Of a DNA stretch of 64,000 nt, positions 1 to 8,663 are shown piece after piece. The notes under the pieces were generated by a model. That model ran no database searches. It was not told where the DNA came from and worked only from the letters and a program-made list of their open reading frames with translations. Position numbers and translations under genes: made by a program. Numbering within the stretch: the first letter of the stretch is position 1; each line of letters starts with the position of its first letter. This DNA is from Micromonospora sp. DSM 45708 (GTDB lineage: Bacteria; Actinomycetota; Actinomycetes; Mycobacteriales; Micromonosporaceae), in NCBI RefSeq assembly GCF_039566955.1, contig NZ_CP154796.1, positions 1,798,001-1,862,000 on the forward strand. Direction: 5' to 3'.

Positions 1-32
1 CACCAGTACCAGCCGGGCGGCGGGCGGGCGCA

Positions 33-3000
33 TTGACCACGGCGGGCGGCTCCTACGAGACCCGGGACGGATCCACCCAGTACAACGCGCCTGGTGGCTC
101 CGTGGTCGTCTACAACCAGTCACCGAGCCCGACCGCCGCTGGGTCCGGGTACGTCGGCTGGGAGGTCCCAGGACTCGGGGGCCGTCGCCCGGTCGACCGC
201 CCGGACCTGACCGCCGAGCTGATCGGCTACCTGATGGAGGGCTCGGGAACAGCGGTTGGGGTAACCACAGCACTGCATGGTGCAGGCGGGTTCGGCAAGA
301 CGACCCTCGCTACGTATGTCTGCTCCGGCCAGGCGCTTCGCGAGAGATTCCCCGGTGGGTTGTTGTGGGTGACGGTTGGTCAGGACAAGAGTGGCGCCGA
401 GTTGCTTTCTCTCGTTAACGACCTTTGCAATCGTCTCGGCGGTGGCGCGCTTGGCACCCTTGAACAGGCCGGCAGTCGTCTGGGCTATCTGCTTGATCAG
501 CATCCACCGACCCTGCTGGTACTCGACGATGTGTGGGAAGAAGCAGCGCTCGGACCGTTCATGATCGGTGGTCGGAGCTGCACTCGGCTCATCACCACAC
601 GCATCCCGACTGTCATCCCTGACGGTGCACACTTCGTGCGCGTTGATCAGATGGAGCAACGAGAGTCAGTTGCGGTTCTAACCGCCGGCTTGCCTGGCAT
701 GCCTTCGCACGAACGAAGGCGGCTCCTTGAACTGACCGGACGGTGGCCCTTACTGCTCGGTCTCGTCAACGCTCAGCTGCGGCATGCCGTGCAACGCGGA
801 GACAACCTGCCCGCTGCCGCCGCCGAGGCGGTGCGGCGGCTCTCCGAACACGGACCCGCCACTCTCGACGTCACCCGATCTGCAGCCAGGAGCCGAGCAG
901 TCGACGCCACCGTCCGGGCCAGTATGGATCTACTCAGCGACGGCAGCCGGAAACGCTACAGGGAGTTGGCCATCTTTGCCGAAGACGTCGACATTCCGTT
1001 CCACGAGATGTCCACGCTGTGGAGCGCCACTGCCGACTACGACGAGCGCGCCGTAGTCAAGGCAGTCGAGGAAATGGTGGAGTTGTCGCTGTTCGCCGCG
1101 TATCGATTCACCGAACGTGCGGTTCGTCTCCATGATGTACTTCGGCAGTACCTACGGCATCTGTCCGGAGACGACAGCATCCGTGCGCTCAACTCAGTCT
1201 TCCTCCGCTCCTATCAGACCGAGGCAGGCCTGACGAAAGAGAAAGGCCCCGTGCCGTGGTGGGCGCTGCCCGATAGTTGTGACTACCTGTGGCAGCACCT
1301 CGCCTACCACCTAGCCGAGAGTGATGACACCGAGGATCTTGACACGCTGCTGACCGACCTTCGGTGGCTGGTCGAGAAGAGCCGCCGATATGACGTGGCT
1401 GCGGTCGAGGCCGATCTAGCTCGGGTAGACACGCCGCTGGCCGCCGGTCTGAAGGCGGCCCTCGGGCGGGACGCCCACGTCCTTCAGCCCATCACCAAAG
1501 ACCGATCGTACCCCGCTGTCATCATCAGTCGGCTCGCCGGTGTACCGGAACTTTCCGAGGTGATCACCCGTTATCAGGCGTCCGTGATTCCTGGTTTGGT
1601 CGCCATCGAAAACTTTTGGCCATTACCCGACCAGAACGCCGCCCTGGTGCGTGTCGTCACTGACGGTGTAACGCAGATCAGCGGTTCAGAGCTGTCGCCA
1701 GACGCGAAATACGTTGCCACCGTTGGTGCGGGGCCAGATGTGACGGTCTGGAGTCGGGACACCGGACAGCGGATTTACATTCTGTCGGGGCATCTCGATG
1801 CAGTCACCGACTGTGCCTACTCGCCCGACCAACTCACCTTGTACACCACCAGCTCAGACGGGACGGTAAGGGTCTGGGACCTATTGTCCCGCCGGAATCG
1901 CACGGTCTTGAACGGGCACACGGCGAAATTGAACGGCTGCGCCCTCTCGGCTGACGGCTCAAAGCTGTTGACCTTCGGCGATGATCGAACTGCCCGAATC
2001 TGGGACACCGGCACGAATTCGGAACTGCTGACGTACGGTGGGCACTCGGACAGAGTGCTCTCCGGTTCCTTTTCCCCTGACGGGCAATGGGTGCTGACCA
2101 CCAGCGCGGACGGTCAACTCCGGCGCTGGGCCACGGAAGCCGGTACGGAGATCGGGGCCTGGACCGGACATGTCGGTATGGCGACCTCCTGTGCGATCGC
2201 TCCTGACGGCTCCTGGTTCGTCACTTCAGGGGAGGATGAGATGGTTCGGGTGTGGAAGGTCTCCACGCCCCACGCATTCGTCGAATTGCCTGGCCACCGG
2301 GGCCGGGTCAATGCCGTCGCTGTTTCACCGTCCGGCGAGTTCATCGTCAGTGGCGGAGATGACCGCACAGTTCGAGTCTGGGAGGCCAGTCGGCGGGCGA
2401 TACGGACTGTGCTCTACGGTCATAGCTGGTATGTCACGGATTGCGCATTCAGTAACGATGGACGATGGCTGCTCTCGGCTGGGTGGGACCGGTCAACGCG
2501 ACTCTGGGACACAAGCCTCCCGGCCGCCGATCTACCGGAACCGGCCGCCCGCGCGCGCACCAGCTCCTGCGCATCGACATCGAGCGGGGACCTGCTGCTG
2601 ACCGGCGCTCGCGACGGCGAACTACAACTATGGACAGTCGAGCAGTGCACCCACCGTACTCTCGGGCGAGGCGCCGCGATTGTGGCGGCAGACCTGAGCC
2701 CTGACGGTGCCTACGCGGTCGCAGCCGACTCGGTCGGAGGCCTGACCGTGTGGGACGTGAGTACCGGGGCGCAGCACGTGCTGTTGCCGCAGGCCGAGAG
2801 CAGGATTGAGTGCTGCCGGTTCTCCCCTGACGGGCGTCACATCGCGGCCGGCACTCAAAATGGCACAGTGACCGTATGGGCCATGCCCGAGCGCACTGTT
2901 ACCAGGGTCTTCGGCGGCCACGACAACTGGGTGGCAGACTGCGCCTTCAGTCCCGACGGTGTCTGGCTCGCTTCAGTCGGCTGGGACTCCGAGGTGCAGG

Positions 3001-3503
3001 TGGGCCTTGTGACAGGCACGCAATACCCCTTCAAGCTGCCGAGGCGCCACAGTGGCGCGATCCATTGCTGCGCGATAACGCCGTCGGGAAGAGAGTTGAT
3101 CACCGGGGGCGCCGACGGCCAGCTTCAAGTGTGGTTATTGCCCACCGGAGTTCCAACAATCACGGTTCGCGCCCATGCCAACACTATTCGAGCCTGTGCG
3201 CTCAGTAGCGATGGCCAATACTTGCTGACGGGTAGCGATGACGGCTCCGTGCGGGTGTGGACTTGGGGCGATTTCGTGAATATTGCTTCCATGCAGGTGG
3301 CCGGTCCCATCATGGATGTCGCCTGGTGTGGCCCCGACCGGAGGCTCTGCGTGGTAGGCGACATGGGCGTTCATGTGTTCCATCTGGTGCAGCATCCTGC
3401 TATCCCGCATGCCCGACAGCCACTCGATCAGAATGCGCCCGACTCTCAATCAAGCGCCTTCACCGCTGACGGTGGCGGGCAACGCTCGGCTTGCCCTGAC
3501 TGA
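33..3503 (+). CDS. NB-ARC (STAND) NTPase with 14 WD40 repeats
   Basis: A signal-transduction ATPase of the STAND class, probably a sensor that oligomerises on ligand binding. The P-loop is GAGGFGKTT at residues 83-91 and the Walker B strand is LLVLDDVW at 161-168. A winged-helix and MHD-like stretch (VRLHDVLRQYL) lies near residue 365. From about residue 545 to the end I count 14 blades of the form FSPDG...DGTVRVWD, enough for two seven-bladed propellers. The listed start is a TTG with no clear Shine-Dalgarno sequence, and the frame stays open to the left edge of the window, so the true N-terminus may lie outside. The N-terminus (TRDGSTQYNAPGGSVVVYNQ) has no recognised effector domain. In bacteria such proteins act in defence or development; the CHAT, DUF900 and GmrSD genes downstream favour defence, which is inference. 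Confidence 0.9.
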   Translation: MTTAGGSYETRDGSTQYNAPGGSVVVYNQSPSPTAAGSGYVGWEVPGLGGRRPVDRPDLTAELIGYLMEGSGTAVGVTTALHGAGGFGKTTLATYVCSGQALRERFPGGLLWVTVGQDKSGAELLSLVNDLCNRLGGGALGTLEQAGSRLGYLLDQHPPTLLVLDDVWEEAALGPFMIGGRSCTRLITTRIPTVIPDGAHFVRVDQMEQRESVAVLTAGLPGMPSHERRRLLELTGRWPLLLGLVNAQLRHAVQRGDNLPAAAAEAVRRLSEHGPATLDVTRSAARSRAVDATVRASMDLLSDGSRKRYRELAIFAEDVDIPFHEMSTLWSATADYDERAVVKAVEEMVELSLFAAYRFTERAVRLHDVLRQYLRHLSGDDSIRALNSVFLRSYQTEAGLTKEKGPVPWWALPDSCDYLWQHLAYHLAESDDTEDLDTLLTDLRWLVEKSRRYDVAAVEADLARVDTPLAAGLKAALGRDAHVLQPITKDRSYPAVIISRLAGVPELSEVITRYQASVIPGLVAIENFWPLPDQNAALVRVVTDGVTQISGSELSPDAKYVATVGAGPDVTVWSRDTGQRIYILSGHLDAVTDCAYSPDQLTLYTTSSDGTVRVWDLLSRRNRTVLNGHTAKLNGCALSADGSKLLTFGDDRTARIWDTGTNSELLTYGGHSDRVLSGSFSPDGQWVLTTSADGQLRRWATEAGTEIGAWTGHVGMATSCAIAPDGSWFVTSGEDEMVRVWKVSTPHAFVELPGHRGRVNAVAVSPSGEFIVSGGDDRTVRVWEASRRAIRTVLYGHSWYVTDCAFSNDGRWLLSAGWDRSTRLWDTSLPAADLPEPAARARTSSCASTSSGDLLLTGARDGELQLWTVEQCTHRTLGRGAAIVAADLSPDGAYAVAADSVGGLTVWDVSTGAQHVLLPQAESRIECCRFSPDGRHIAAGTQNGTVTVWAMPERTVTRVFGGHDNWVADCAFSPDGVWLASVGWDSEVQVGLVTGTQYPFKLPRRHSGAIHCCAITPSGRELITGGADGQLQVWLLPTGVPTITVRAHANTIRACALSSDGQYLLTGSDDGSVRVWTWGDFVNIASMQVAGPIMDVAWCGPDRRLCVVGDMGVHVFHLVQHPAIPHARQPLDQNAPDSQSSAFTADGGGQRSACPD

Positions 3504-3887
3504 CGGCAGGATGCGTCGTGCGCGTGCCCCATTCCCGCCGCAGTAGGCGGGAACCACGAGCTCGGCAGCGAGTCCGGCTCCGAGGGGCACCCGCCTCGTC
3601 GTGGTACGGGAGCAGAGCCTGCAACTTCGCCCGGGAGCCCTCGTGCAGTCCGGGTAGGGTGACCGTCGACCGATCGGGATGGCACCAACAACGCGCAACC
3701 CGAGGTGGGTGTCGGTTCGTGTCGATCAACCGACACGAACCCCCATGCCTGCGGCCAGCGGGCAGCGATGGGTAGGGGGCGCGCGCCGTTCCCTTGGTGA
3801 CGGGTGTCCTGCTGATGGGGGAGCGGAAGCGGTGGACTGGCGGCGCCCTGTCGGCCCCCGTTTACCCCGAAAACCCCCGCGCGTGGG

Positions 3888-4017
3888 TTGACAACCATTG
3901 ACAAGTAGCGATCATCGCTTGGTCATGTCTGCGCATCTCAGCGCCTACTTCTGACAGTCAATGACAAGCCAGATTCGGCCACGGAGGGTAGCAAGGGTTT
4001 TGACAACCAATGACAAG
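3888..4017. repeat. Three 18-bp direct repeats (TTGACAACCAWTGACAAG type)
   Basis: Copies at 3888-3905 (TTGACAACCATTGACAAG), 3951-3968 (CTGACAGTCAATGACAAG) and 4000-4017 (TTGACAACCAATGACAAG). Each copy is built from two TTGACAA-like halves. The spacing is 63 and 49 bp. Such arrays are typical of integrase arm sites, iterons or regulator operators; which one applies cannot be told here. Confidence 0.7.
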
Positions 4018-4094
4018 TCCTGAAAGGGCTCGACAAGAGGTTCTTCTGGGTTCAAGTCTCCTCTTTCCCACAACGGTTGCCTGGGCAACGGCCC

Positions 4095-4126
4095 TACAGT
4101 CACGGTAATCGATACGTGCAGGAGGA
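4095..4126. repeat. Dispersed 32-bp repeat, copy A
   Basis: TACAGTCACGGTAATCGATA followed by CGTGCAGGAGGA. It matches 13046-13077 with two differences, both in the centre (AT versus GC). The sequence just before both copies also contains a GGCAACG-like motif. It lies at the outer side of the ISL3/IS3 insertion. Confidence 0.75.
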
Positions 4127-4305
4127 CCGCCGACGGCGACAACCTCACGACCGCACGCCCATGCGGGCAGTGGGGCTTCGACCAGCATGTGAGCAGCCAC
4201 CCAGGCAAGGCATAAAGCTTCGTGCCTGTGTCAACGCCGCTTCAAACGGGGCTCTGGCACACATTTTGTGAGTCGCGCTCGCCGGTAGTTCGGGTTGGGT
4301 GCCAG

Positions 4306-4885
4306 GTGGAGATCATTCCGGCGTTGCTGCCGCACCTGACGGGCCTGCGGTTGGAAGCGGTGGTGGTTCGGGGCGTGACGGTCAGGATCGACGCAGCGAC
4401 GGAGACGGCGCGGGCGTCGTGCGGGGTCTGCGGTGCGTGGTCGACCATGGTGCATGGTCGCCATGTGCGGCGGTTGGCCGATGTCAGGTTGGGTGGCCAT
4501 GAGGTGTTGGTCGCGTTGACGGTCCGCCGATTCGCCTGCGTGAACGCCGGATGCGGGCGGCGAACGTTCGTCGAGCAGGTGCCGGGGTTGACCCGAAGGC
4601 ATGCCCGTCACGCCGTCATGGCGGCTGGTGACCTGGAGGCCGTCGCGGTGGCGTTGGGCGGTCGACCGGGCAGCCGGTTGGCGCATCGGTTGGGCGGCGT
4701 CGGTGTCCCGTTCGACGTTGATCCGGATGATCCGCCGTATGCCCGATCCTGCGCCGGTGACCCCGTCGGTGCTGGGCGTCGATGACTTCGCCCGCCGCCG
4801 AGGGCACCGATATGCGACGGTGCTGCTCGACATGCACACCCGCCGGCCGATTGACGTTCTGCCCGACCGCACCGCCGACACCCTC
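4306..4885 (+). pseudogene. ISL3-family transposase, N-terminal remnant (frameshifted, interrupted)
   Basis: The N-terminal part of a DDE transposase of the ISL3 (IS204/IS1001/IS1165) family. The GTG at 4306 gives VEIIPALLPHLTGLRLEAV, followed by the family's zinc-ribbon cysteines (CGVCGAW and CVNAGCGRRTF). At about 4700 the frame must shift by one base to continue as [18 protein letters not shown] and then the start of the catalytic domain ([19 protein letters not shown]). Translation is cut at 4885 by the IS3-family element, and no ISL3 C-terminus is found on its far side, so the copy lost its 3' part as well. The probable left end of the element is the GGGGCTCTGGCAC stretch near 4248. It cannot encode an active transposase. 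Confidence 0.8.
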
Positions 4886-4916
4886 TGTCAATCCCCTGGA
4901 ATCGTGGAGGGCTCCG

Positions 4917-5831
4917 TTATGCGGCCCGGGCCTCCAGGGCGCGGGTCTCTGATCGTTCGTAGTCGATGGGCGAGCGCCAGTCGCAGACGGAGTGCCGGCG
5001 GCGCCGGTTGTAGAAGTCGGTGATCCAGGTCGCGATCTTCAAGCGGGCTTCTGTGCGGGTGCGGAAGTGACGGCGGTGGACGTACTCGACCTTGATGGTG
5101 GAGAAGGTGGCCTCGGCGACGGCGTTGTCGAAGCACGACCCGACCCGCCCCATTGACTGGCGTACCTTCCAGCGGGCGCAGGCTCGGGTGAAGTCTGCCG
5201 AGGTGTATTCGCTGCCTCTGTCGCTGTGGAAGATCACCCCTTCGACGCTGCCGCCGCGGGTCACGGCGGCCATGTTCAGCGCCGCGACGACCAGCCCGGC
5301 GTCGTGGTGGGCGCCCATCGCGTAGCCGAGGATCCGACGCGAGTACAGGTCGATGACCGTGGCGAGGTAGAGCTTGCCCTCGTGGGTGCGGATCTCGGTC
5401 ATGTCGCCGCACCAGGCGACATCCGGCGCGGGCGCGGTGAACACCCGCTTGATGAGGTCCGGTGCGGCCGGACGCTTACCTTGGCGGGTCAGGCCCCGCC
5501 GGCGGCGCTTGACCCGGGCGGCCAAGCCCAGCTCGGCCATGAGCTGCGCGATCGTGTTGTCGGAGACCTGCCAGCCGGACTCGCGCAGCTCGATGCCGAT
5601 GCGAGGGCTGCCGTAGGTGCCGCCCGAGTCGTCGAACACCTTCTGAACGGCGTCCGCCAGCCGGGCACGCCGGTCATCGCGGGGCGTTGGCGGCCGGTCA
5701 CGCCACTTGTAGAACCAGGACTCGGACACCCCCAACGCCCGGCAGGCCAGCGCGTGCGGCACGTCATGCTCGGTCCTCTGGGAAGCGATGAAGGCGGCCA
5801 CGCTCACCGGCCCGTCGCTTCCTTGACCCAC
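4917..5831 (-). CDS. IS3-family transposase OrfB (DDE integrase domain)
   Basis: The catalytic subunit of the IS3 element. An HTH_21-like segment ([20 protein letters not shown]) precedes the retroviral-integrase-type core. The DDE triad is visible as WCGDMTEI (D143), [11 protein letters not shown] (D204) and [12 protein letters not shown] (E240), with the usual spacing, and the protein ends with the common [18 protein letters not shown] motif. It overlaps orfA by 28 bp in another frame. IS3 elements usually make an OrfAB fusion by programmed -1 frameshifting in such an overlap; I did not identify the slippery site. The length of 304 residues is normal, so the element may still be active. Confidence 0.93.
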   Translation of the reverse strand: MGQGSDGPVSVAAFIASQRTEHDVPHALACRALGVSESWFYKWRDRPPTPRDDRRARLADAVQKVFDDSGGTYGSPRIGIELRESGWQVSDNTIAQLMAELGLAARVKRRRRGLTRQGKRPAAPDLIKRVFTAPAPDVAWCGDMTEIRTHEGKLYLATVIDLYSRRILGYAMGAHHDAGLVVAALNMAAVTRGGSVEGVIFHSDRGSEYTSADFTRACARWKVRQSMGRVGSCFDNAVAEATFSTIKVEYVHRRHFRTRTEARLKIATWITDFYNRRRRHSVCDWRSPIDYERSETRALEARAA

Positions 5832-6103
5832 AGGACCACGGATCGCTTGAGGACATCACGCTCCATCGCCAGCTCCGCGTTCTCCCGCCGCAACCGTGCC
5901 AGCTCCGCCCGCTCGTCCTCGGCCAGCTGCCCAGCAGCGGCCTCACCGCGAGTCTCGCGGTCCCTCTTCACCCAGTTGGCCAGGGTCCCGCTGTTGATCC
6001 CCAGGTCGCGGGCGACCTGAGCGATCGACTTGCCCGTCTCACGCACGATGCGCACCGCGCCCGCCCGGAACTCCGGATCGAACTGGCGTCTCGTCTCAGC
6101 CAT
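5804..6103 (-). CDS. IS3-family transposase OrfA (helix-turn-helix)
   Basis: A 99-residue DNA-binding subunit of the IS3 element. The HTH lies in the first 50 residues ([20 protein letters not shown], then [20 protein letters not shown]), and a leucine-zipper-like coiled coil follows ([20 protein letters not shown]). It recognises the element's inverted repeats and regulates or fuses with OrfB. The ATG lies about 50 bp inside the right inverted repeat, as normal for the family. Confidence 0.93.
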   Translation of the reverse strand: MAETRRQFDPEFRAGAVRIVRETGKSIAQVARDLGINSGTLANWVKRDRETRGEAAAGQLAEDERAELARLRRENAELAMERDVLKRSVVLWVKEATGR

Positions 6104-6152
6104 GAACCTCTATCCCTCAAGCTCTGGCCTCCACGCTACGAGGGGAAGGGCA

Positions 6153-6474
6153 CTCCCTCCATCACATGCCGCTCGGGCAGATCCAACTCACCTTCGCGAT
6201 GTCTACCTGACGCCCGGTGTCGCTAACCACCGTTTGGTTCTGCCGGTGCAGGTCACCGGCACCTGGCTGGACGCCAAGGACCCGCAGAGCAATGCCCAGG
6301 CGCTCCTCACCGGTACCGTCTGGGCTGAGCAGCTGTCCCTGCGCTGGTTGGCCGGATTGGAGCCCCAGGTTGTGACCCTCCGGGCCTACGCAGCGGCAGA
6401 AGAACTGATGGTCTCCCTCACCGACGACCAACTCATCTCCCTAGAGAGCACACGTGGCCTAATGACCCCCGACC
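6153..6474 (+). pseudogene. Unidentified gene fragment next to the IS3 element
   Basis: An open, protein-like stretch reading RDVYLTPGVANHRLVLPVQV, TGTVWAEQLSLRWLAGLEPQ and LRAYAAAEELMVSLTDDQLI. Codon choice is strongly G/C-ending, so it was once coding. I do not recognise the family. It lacks a start of its own: upstream it reads into the IS3 end and the ISL3 target. Around 6470 it runs without a stop into the transporter fragment that follows. It is therefore a 5'-truncated and probably 3'-truncated relic. Confidence 0.45.
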
Positions 6475-6760
6475 GGCGCCCCACCGCGCTGCTCGCGGTC
6501 ACCGTCGTCGCAGAGTTCGCCAGCACCTCCGCATGCCCCTCACTGGCCTGCTCGTCGCGCAGCTCGGCTGGCGCGGCGTGCTGCTCACGCTAGCCGCCGT
6601 CAATGGCGTAGCGACTGTGCCGCTGCACGCCCTCGCCATCGGTAAAGCGCCGCACGTCAGGAGACCCAGCCCGCCGCGTGACCGGACCACACCCCACGAC
6701 GTATCGCGGGCCGCGATACGCGATACCCGCTTCTGGTCCTCGCCGCCGCACCGGTGGACG
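6475..6760 (+). pseudogene. Major facilitator superfamily transporter fragment
   Basis: Two hydrophobic pieces in different frames form the middle of an MFS permease: TALLAVTVVAEFASTS in one frame, then after about 6530 PLTGLLVAQLGWRGVLLTLA and AAVNGVATVPLHALAIG in the next, followed by a loop and AAIRDTRFW, which in family members opens the next membrane segment. The LGWRG motif is common in actinobacterial MFS exporters. Both ends are missing and the joining frame is shifted, so no transporter can be made. Identification rests on pattern recall only. Confidence 0.5.
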
Positions 6761-7008
6761 GAAGTAAGAGCGGTGAGCGCGAGGCCTCATCCTCAAGCGT
6801 GATCACCGCGCGGCACCCGGCCAGATCCGGCCGCGAGAGGCGCGTCGCGATCCTCGCCCGCTGGCGTATCACGGCGAGCCGGTCCCGCTCGCCGGCACGC
6901 CGGGCGAAAGGCACCGGCGTCGAGGTCGCCCGGCGAGCGTTCCCGCAGCGCCACGAGTGAGATCGGTCAACGTGGCCGGAAGCACCTTGTCACCGGCCGG
7001 TAGACGGT

Positions 7009-7125
7009 TTACGAGTTCCCGAGCCGCCGGATCGACTCATCCAGGTAGGGCCTCAGGCTCGTGTCCCGCCGGTACGCGCGGAGCAAGTCGGTGGCCTCGT
7101 TCAGCTCCTGCCGCGCGTTACTCAC
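7009..7125 (-). CDS. 38-residue ORF overlapping the DUF900 hydrolase stop
   Basis: The GTG start shares a GTGA with the TGA stop of the hydrolase upstream (7122-7124), the usual arrangement for translational coupling. The product begins MSNARQELNEATDLLRAYRR and ends with ESIRRLGNS; it is charged, predicted helical and without cysteines or a membrane segment. Nearly every codon ends in G or C (about 35 of 37), as in real genes of this genome. I do not recognise a family. It could be a small partner or inhibitor of the hydrolase, or a short coupled peptide with no role. It is below the usual size cut-off for annotation. Confidence 0.5.
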   Translation of the reverse strand: MSNARQELNEATDLLRAYRRDTSLRPYLDESIRRLGNS

Positions 7126-8360
7126 GGCCGGATCGCCCAGAACGGCCCGTCCGTCGACATCATTGGGCTCAGGCCGGGCCGCTCGTGGGGCGGGTGATCA
7201 TGATGGATCATGAGGTGGATGTCGCCGACGATCGTGCGACGCTCCATCGCATAAGAGTGACCCATGAGACCGGTCTCGACCCGGCTCGCGTCGATGGTGT
7301 CAATTCCGTCGAGCACAACGAGGCCGATACCGCCGCGGCCCGCCCGAGGAGCGTTCGCGAGCGCGCGCGATCCGGAGGCGGCCATGGCCAGGTCACTGTC
7401 GTTGACGTACAGGGTGAACCGCTCGGCAGTGCCCGAGAAGTCGGCGACCCGGTCCCGGAACTGCTCCGCGTCGAGGTCCGGTGCGGCGAACACCACATGC
7501 CCCAGTTTGTAGCCGGCCAGTCTGCTGAGCGCCTCGGTGAGGATGCGGTTGCCCATACTGTGCGCGATGACGTGCACCCGACCACCCTCGGTGGACTCCA
7601 TGAGAGAGGTGAGGAACGCGCGGAAACGGCGCTGCGTGCCATCGGCGGCCGCGCCGTCGGCGACGTAGGCTGCGGGCGAGCCCGCGGATGGCCAGCTGTA
7701 GAGGACCGGTACGCCGCCGAAGTCCAGGTCGTAGGCGAGCTGCGCGGTACGCCGGACGGCATTGACGAACGATACGTTGTAGCCGTGCACGAAGATCAGC
7801 ACGTCACGGCCTGGTGCCCGGTCACGCATCCGGGCAACGGTGGCGGTGAGGCTCTTCGACTCCTCCATGCGTAAGCCCGTGTCTTCCGGCTTGCGGAACT
7901 TGAGGCGCCATCGCCGCTTCGGCCGGGGCAGCTTGCCCGTCCGATGGTCATCGGGAAGCGCGACCCACGCCCTGCCATATCGCAGCGTGCGGTCGCGGCC
8001 CGCGCCATAGACCTCCGCCGGCTCGTCGGTGGGTACGCGGTCGGTGGCGTATGCGATCTCGACCTCGCTGCGCCGCTCCGTCAGGGCCAGCGACTGTGGA
8101 GTTTCCACGCCGCGCCCTGGGCCGAGCATCGCCGCCAGGATCGCCGACTCGACGCGGCGGTGCAGATCGGGCGCCTCGCTCAGCACGGCGAGGATGCGAT
8201 TCTGCGCGCTCTCGACCTGGTCCGGGCTGGCGGCGTCCAACTCCCGCAAGGCGTCGATCAGAGCGGGCTCGATCGCGGCGGCCTCGGGCCCCGGCTCCTC
8301 TGGCCACACCGCACCGACGGCGTCGACCAAAACGCGTGACTCGTTCATCACATCGAGCAT
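7122..8360 (-). CDS. DUF900-family alpha/beta hydrolase
   Basis: A 412-residue serine hydrolase of the DUF900 (PF05990) type, probably an esterase or lipase. The oxyanion strand is VLIFVHGYNVSF (about 187-198), the nucleophile elbow is VIAHSMGN with Ser268, the acid is likely in FAAPDLDAEQF (near D295), and the histidine is in MGHSYAMER (H368). About 170 residues precede the hydrolase fold and are of unknown role; no signal peptide or membrane segment is seen, so it should be cytoplasmic. It lies on the same strand as, and 303 bp downstream of, the TPR-CHAT gene. A hairpin in the gap may separate the transcripts. Hydrolases of this fold serve as effectors in several anti-phage systems; a CHAT-activated role is inference. 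An in-frame ATG at 8348 is an alternative start. Confidence 0.88.
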   Translation of the reverse strand: MLDVMNESRVLVDAVGAVWPEEPGPEAAAIEPALIDALRELDAASPDQVESAQNRILAVLSEAPDLHRRVESAILAAMLGPGRGVETPQSLALTERRSEVEIAYATDRVPTDEPAEVYGAGRDRTLRYGRAWVALPDDHRTGKLPRPKRRWRLKFRKPEDTGLRMEESKSLTATVARMRDRAPGRDVLIFVHGYNVSFVNAVRRTAQLAYDLDFGGVPVLYSWPSAGSPAAYVADGAAADGTQRRFRAFLTSLMESTEGGRVHVIAHSMGNRILTEALSRLAGYKLGHVVFAAPDLDAEQFRDRVADFSGTAERFTLYVNDSDLAMAASGSRALANAPRAGRGGIGLVVLDGIDTIDASRVETGLMGHSYAMERRTIVGDIHLMIHHDHPPHERPGLSPMMSTDGPFWAIRP

Positions 8361-8614
8361 AGGCGGGTGGCACGTGACCCATCTGAAGGCCTCGGCGATG
8401 GCCTACGAGCTCTCACCCCCGCACCGCGTACGTGGCCGGCCGACGCGGCCGGCGTGGTCGGCTCCCCGCCGGGGAAACGGGACGAGGCGACCCCCGGCCT
8501 GTTTCTGTCACCACCTCGCCTCGATCAGCGGCTCGGCGGCGCCGACGCCCTACGGGCCGCCAGCTTTGGATGCTCGATCCGGACTCCAAGCTGCCGCAAG
8601 AGCTATAGGACGTT

Positions 8615-8636
8615 GGCAGCACTGCCCAGTGCTGCC
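8615..8636 (-). terminator. 9-bp perfect hairpin downstream of the CHAT gene
   Basis: GGCAGCACT, loop GCCC, AGTGCTGCC, placed 28 bp after the CHAT stop codon on the minus strand. There is no T-run, which is common for actinobacterial terminators. It could limit read-through into the DUF900 gene. Confidence 0.5.
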
Positions 8637-8663
8637 TGGCCGACCCGAGCCACCGGGCACCCT

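Larger units (their letters stand above)
3504..4247. other. Intergenic stretch without a convincing gene
   Basis: About 740 bp between the NB-ARC-WD40 gene and the ISL3-type remnant. None of the open frames here looks like protein. The right half holds three 18-bp direct repeats and one copy of the dispersed 32-bp repeat, both listed separately. A run resembling a tRNA T-arm (TGGGTTCAAGTCTCC, near 4048-4062) is present, but its stem does not pair well. Confidence 0.6.
4886..6152 (-). mobile_element. Complete IS3-family insertion sequence (1267 bp)
   Basis: The ends are imperfect inverted repeats beginning 5'-TG: TGTCAATCCCCTGGAATCGT at the left and, on the reverse strand, TGCCCTTCCCCTCGTAGCGT at the right, both continuing GGAGG. 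A 3-bp target duplication CTC flanks it (4883-4885 and 6153-6155), as expected for IS3 elements. It carries overlapping orfA and orfB on the minus strand, both apparently intact. It is inserted in the ISL3-family remnant, so it is the younger event. Confidence 0.9.

Noticed and set aside
4048..4062. tRNA-like T-arm (TGGGTTCAAGTCTCC)
   Set aside because: Only the loop and two or three stem pairs fit, and no acceptor or anticodon arm is present, so it is not a tRNA gene; at most an att-site scar.
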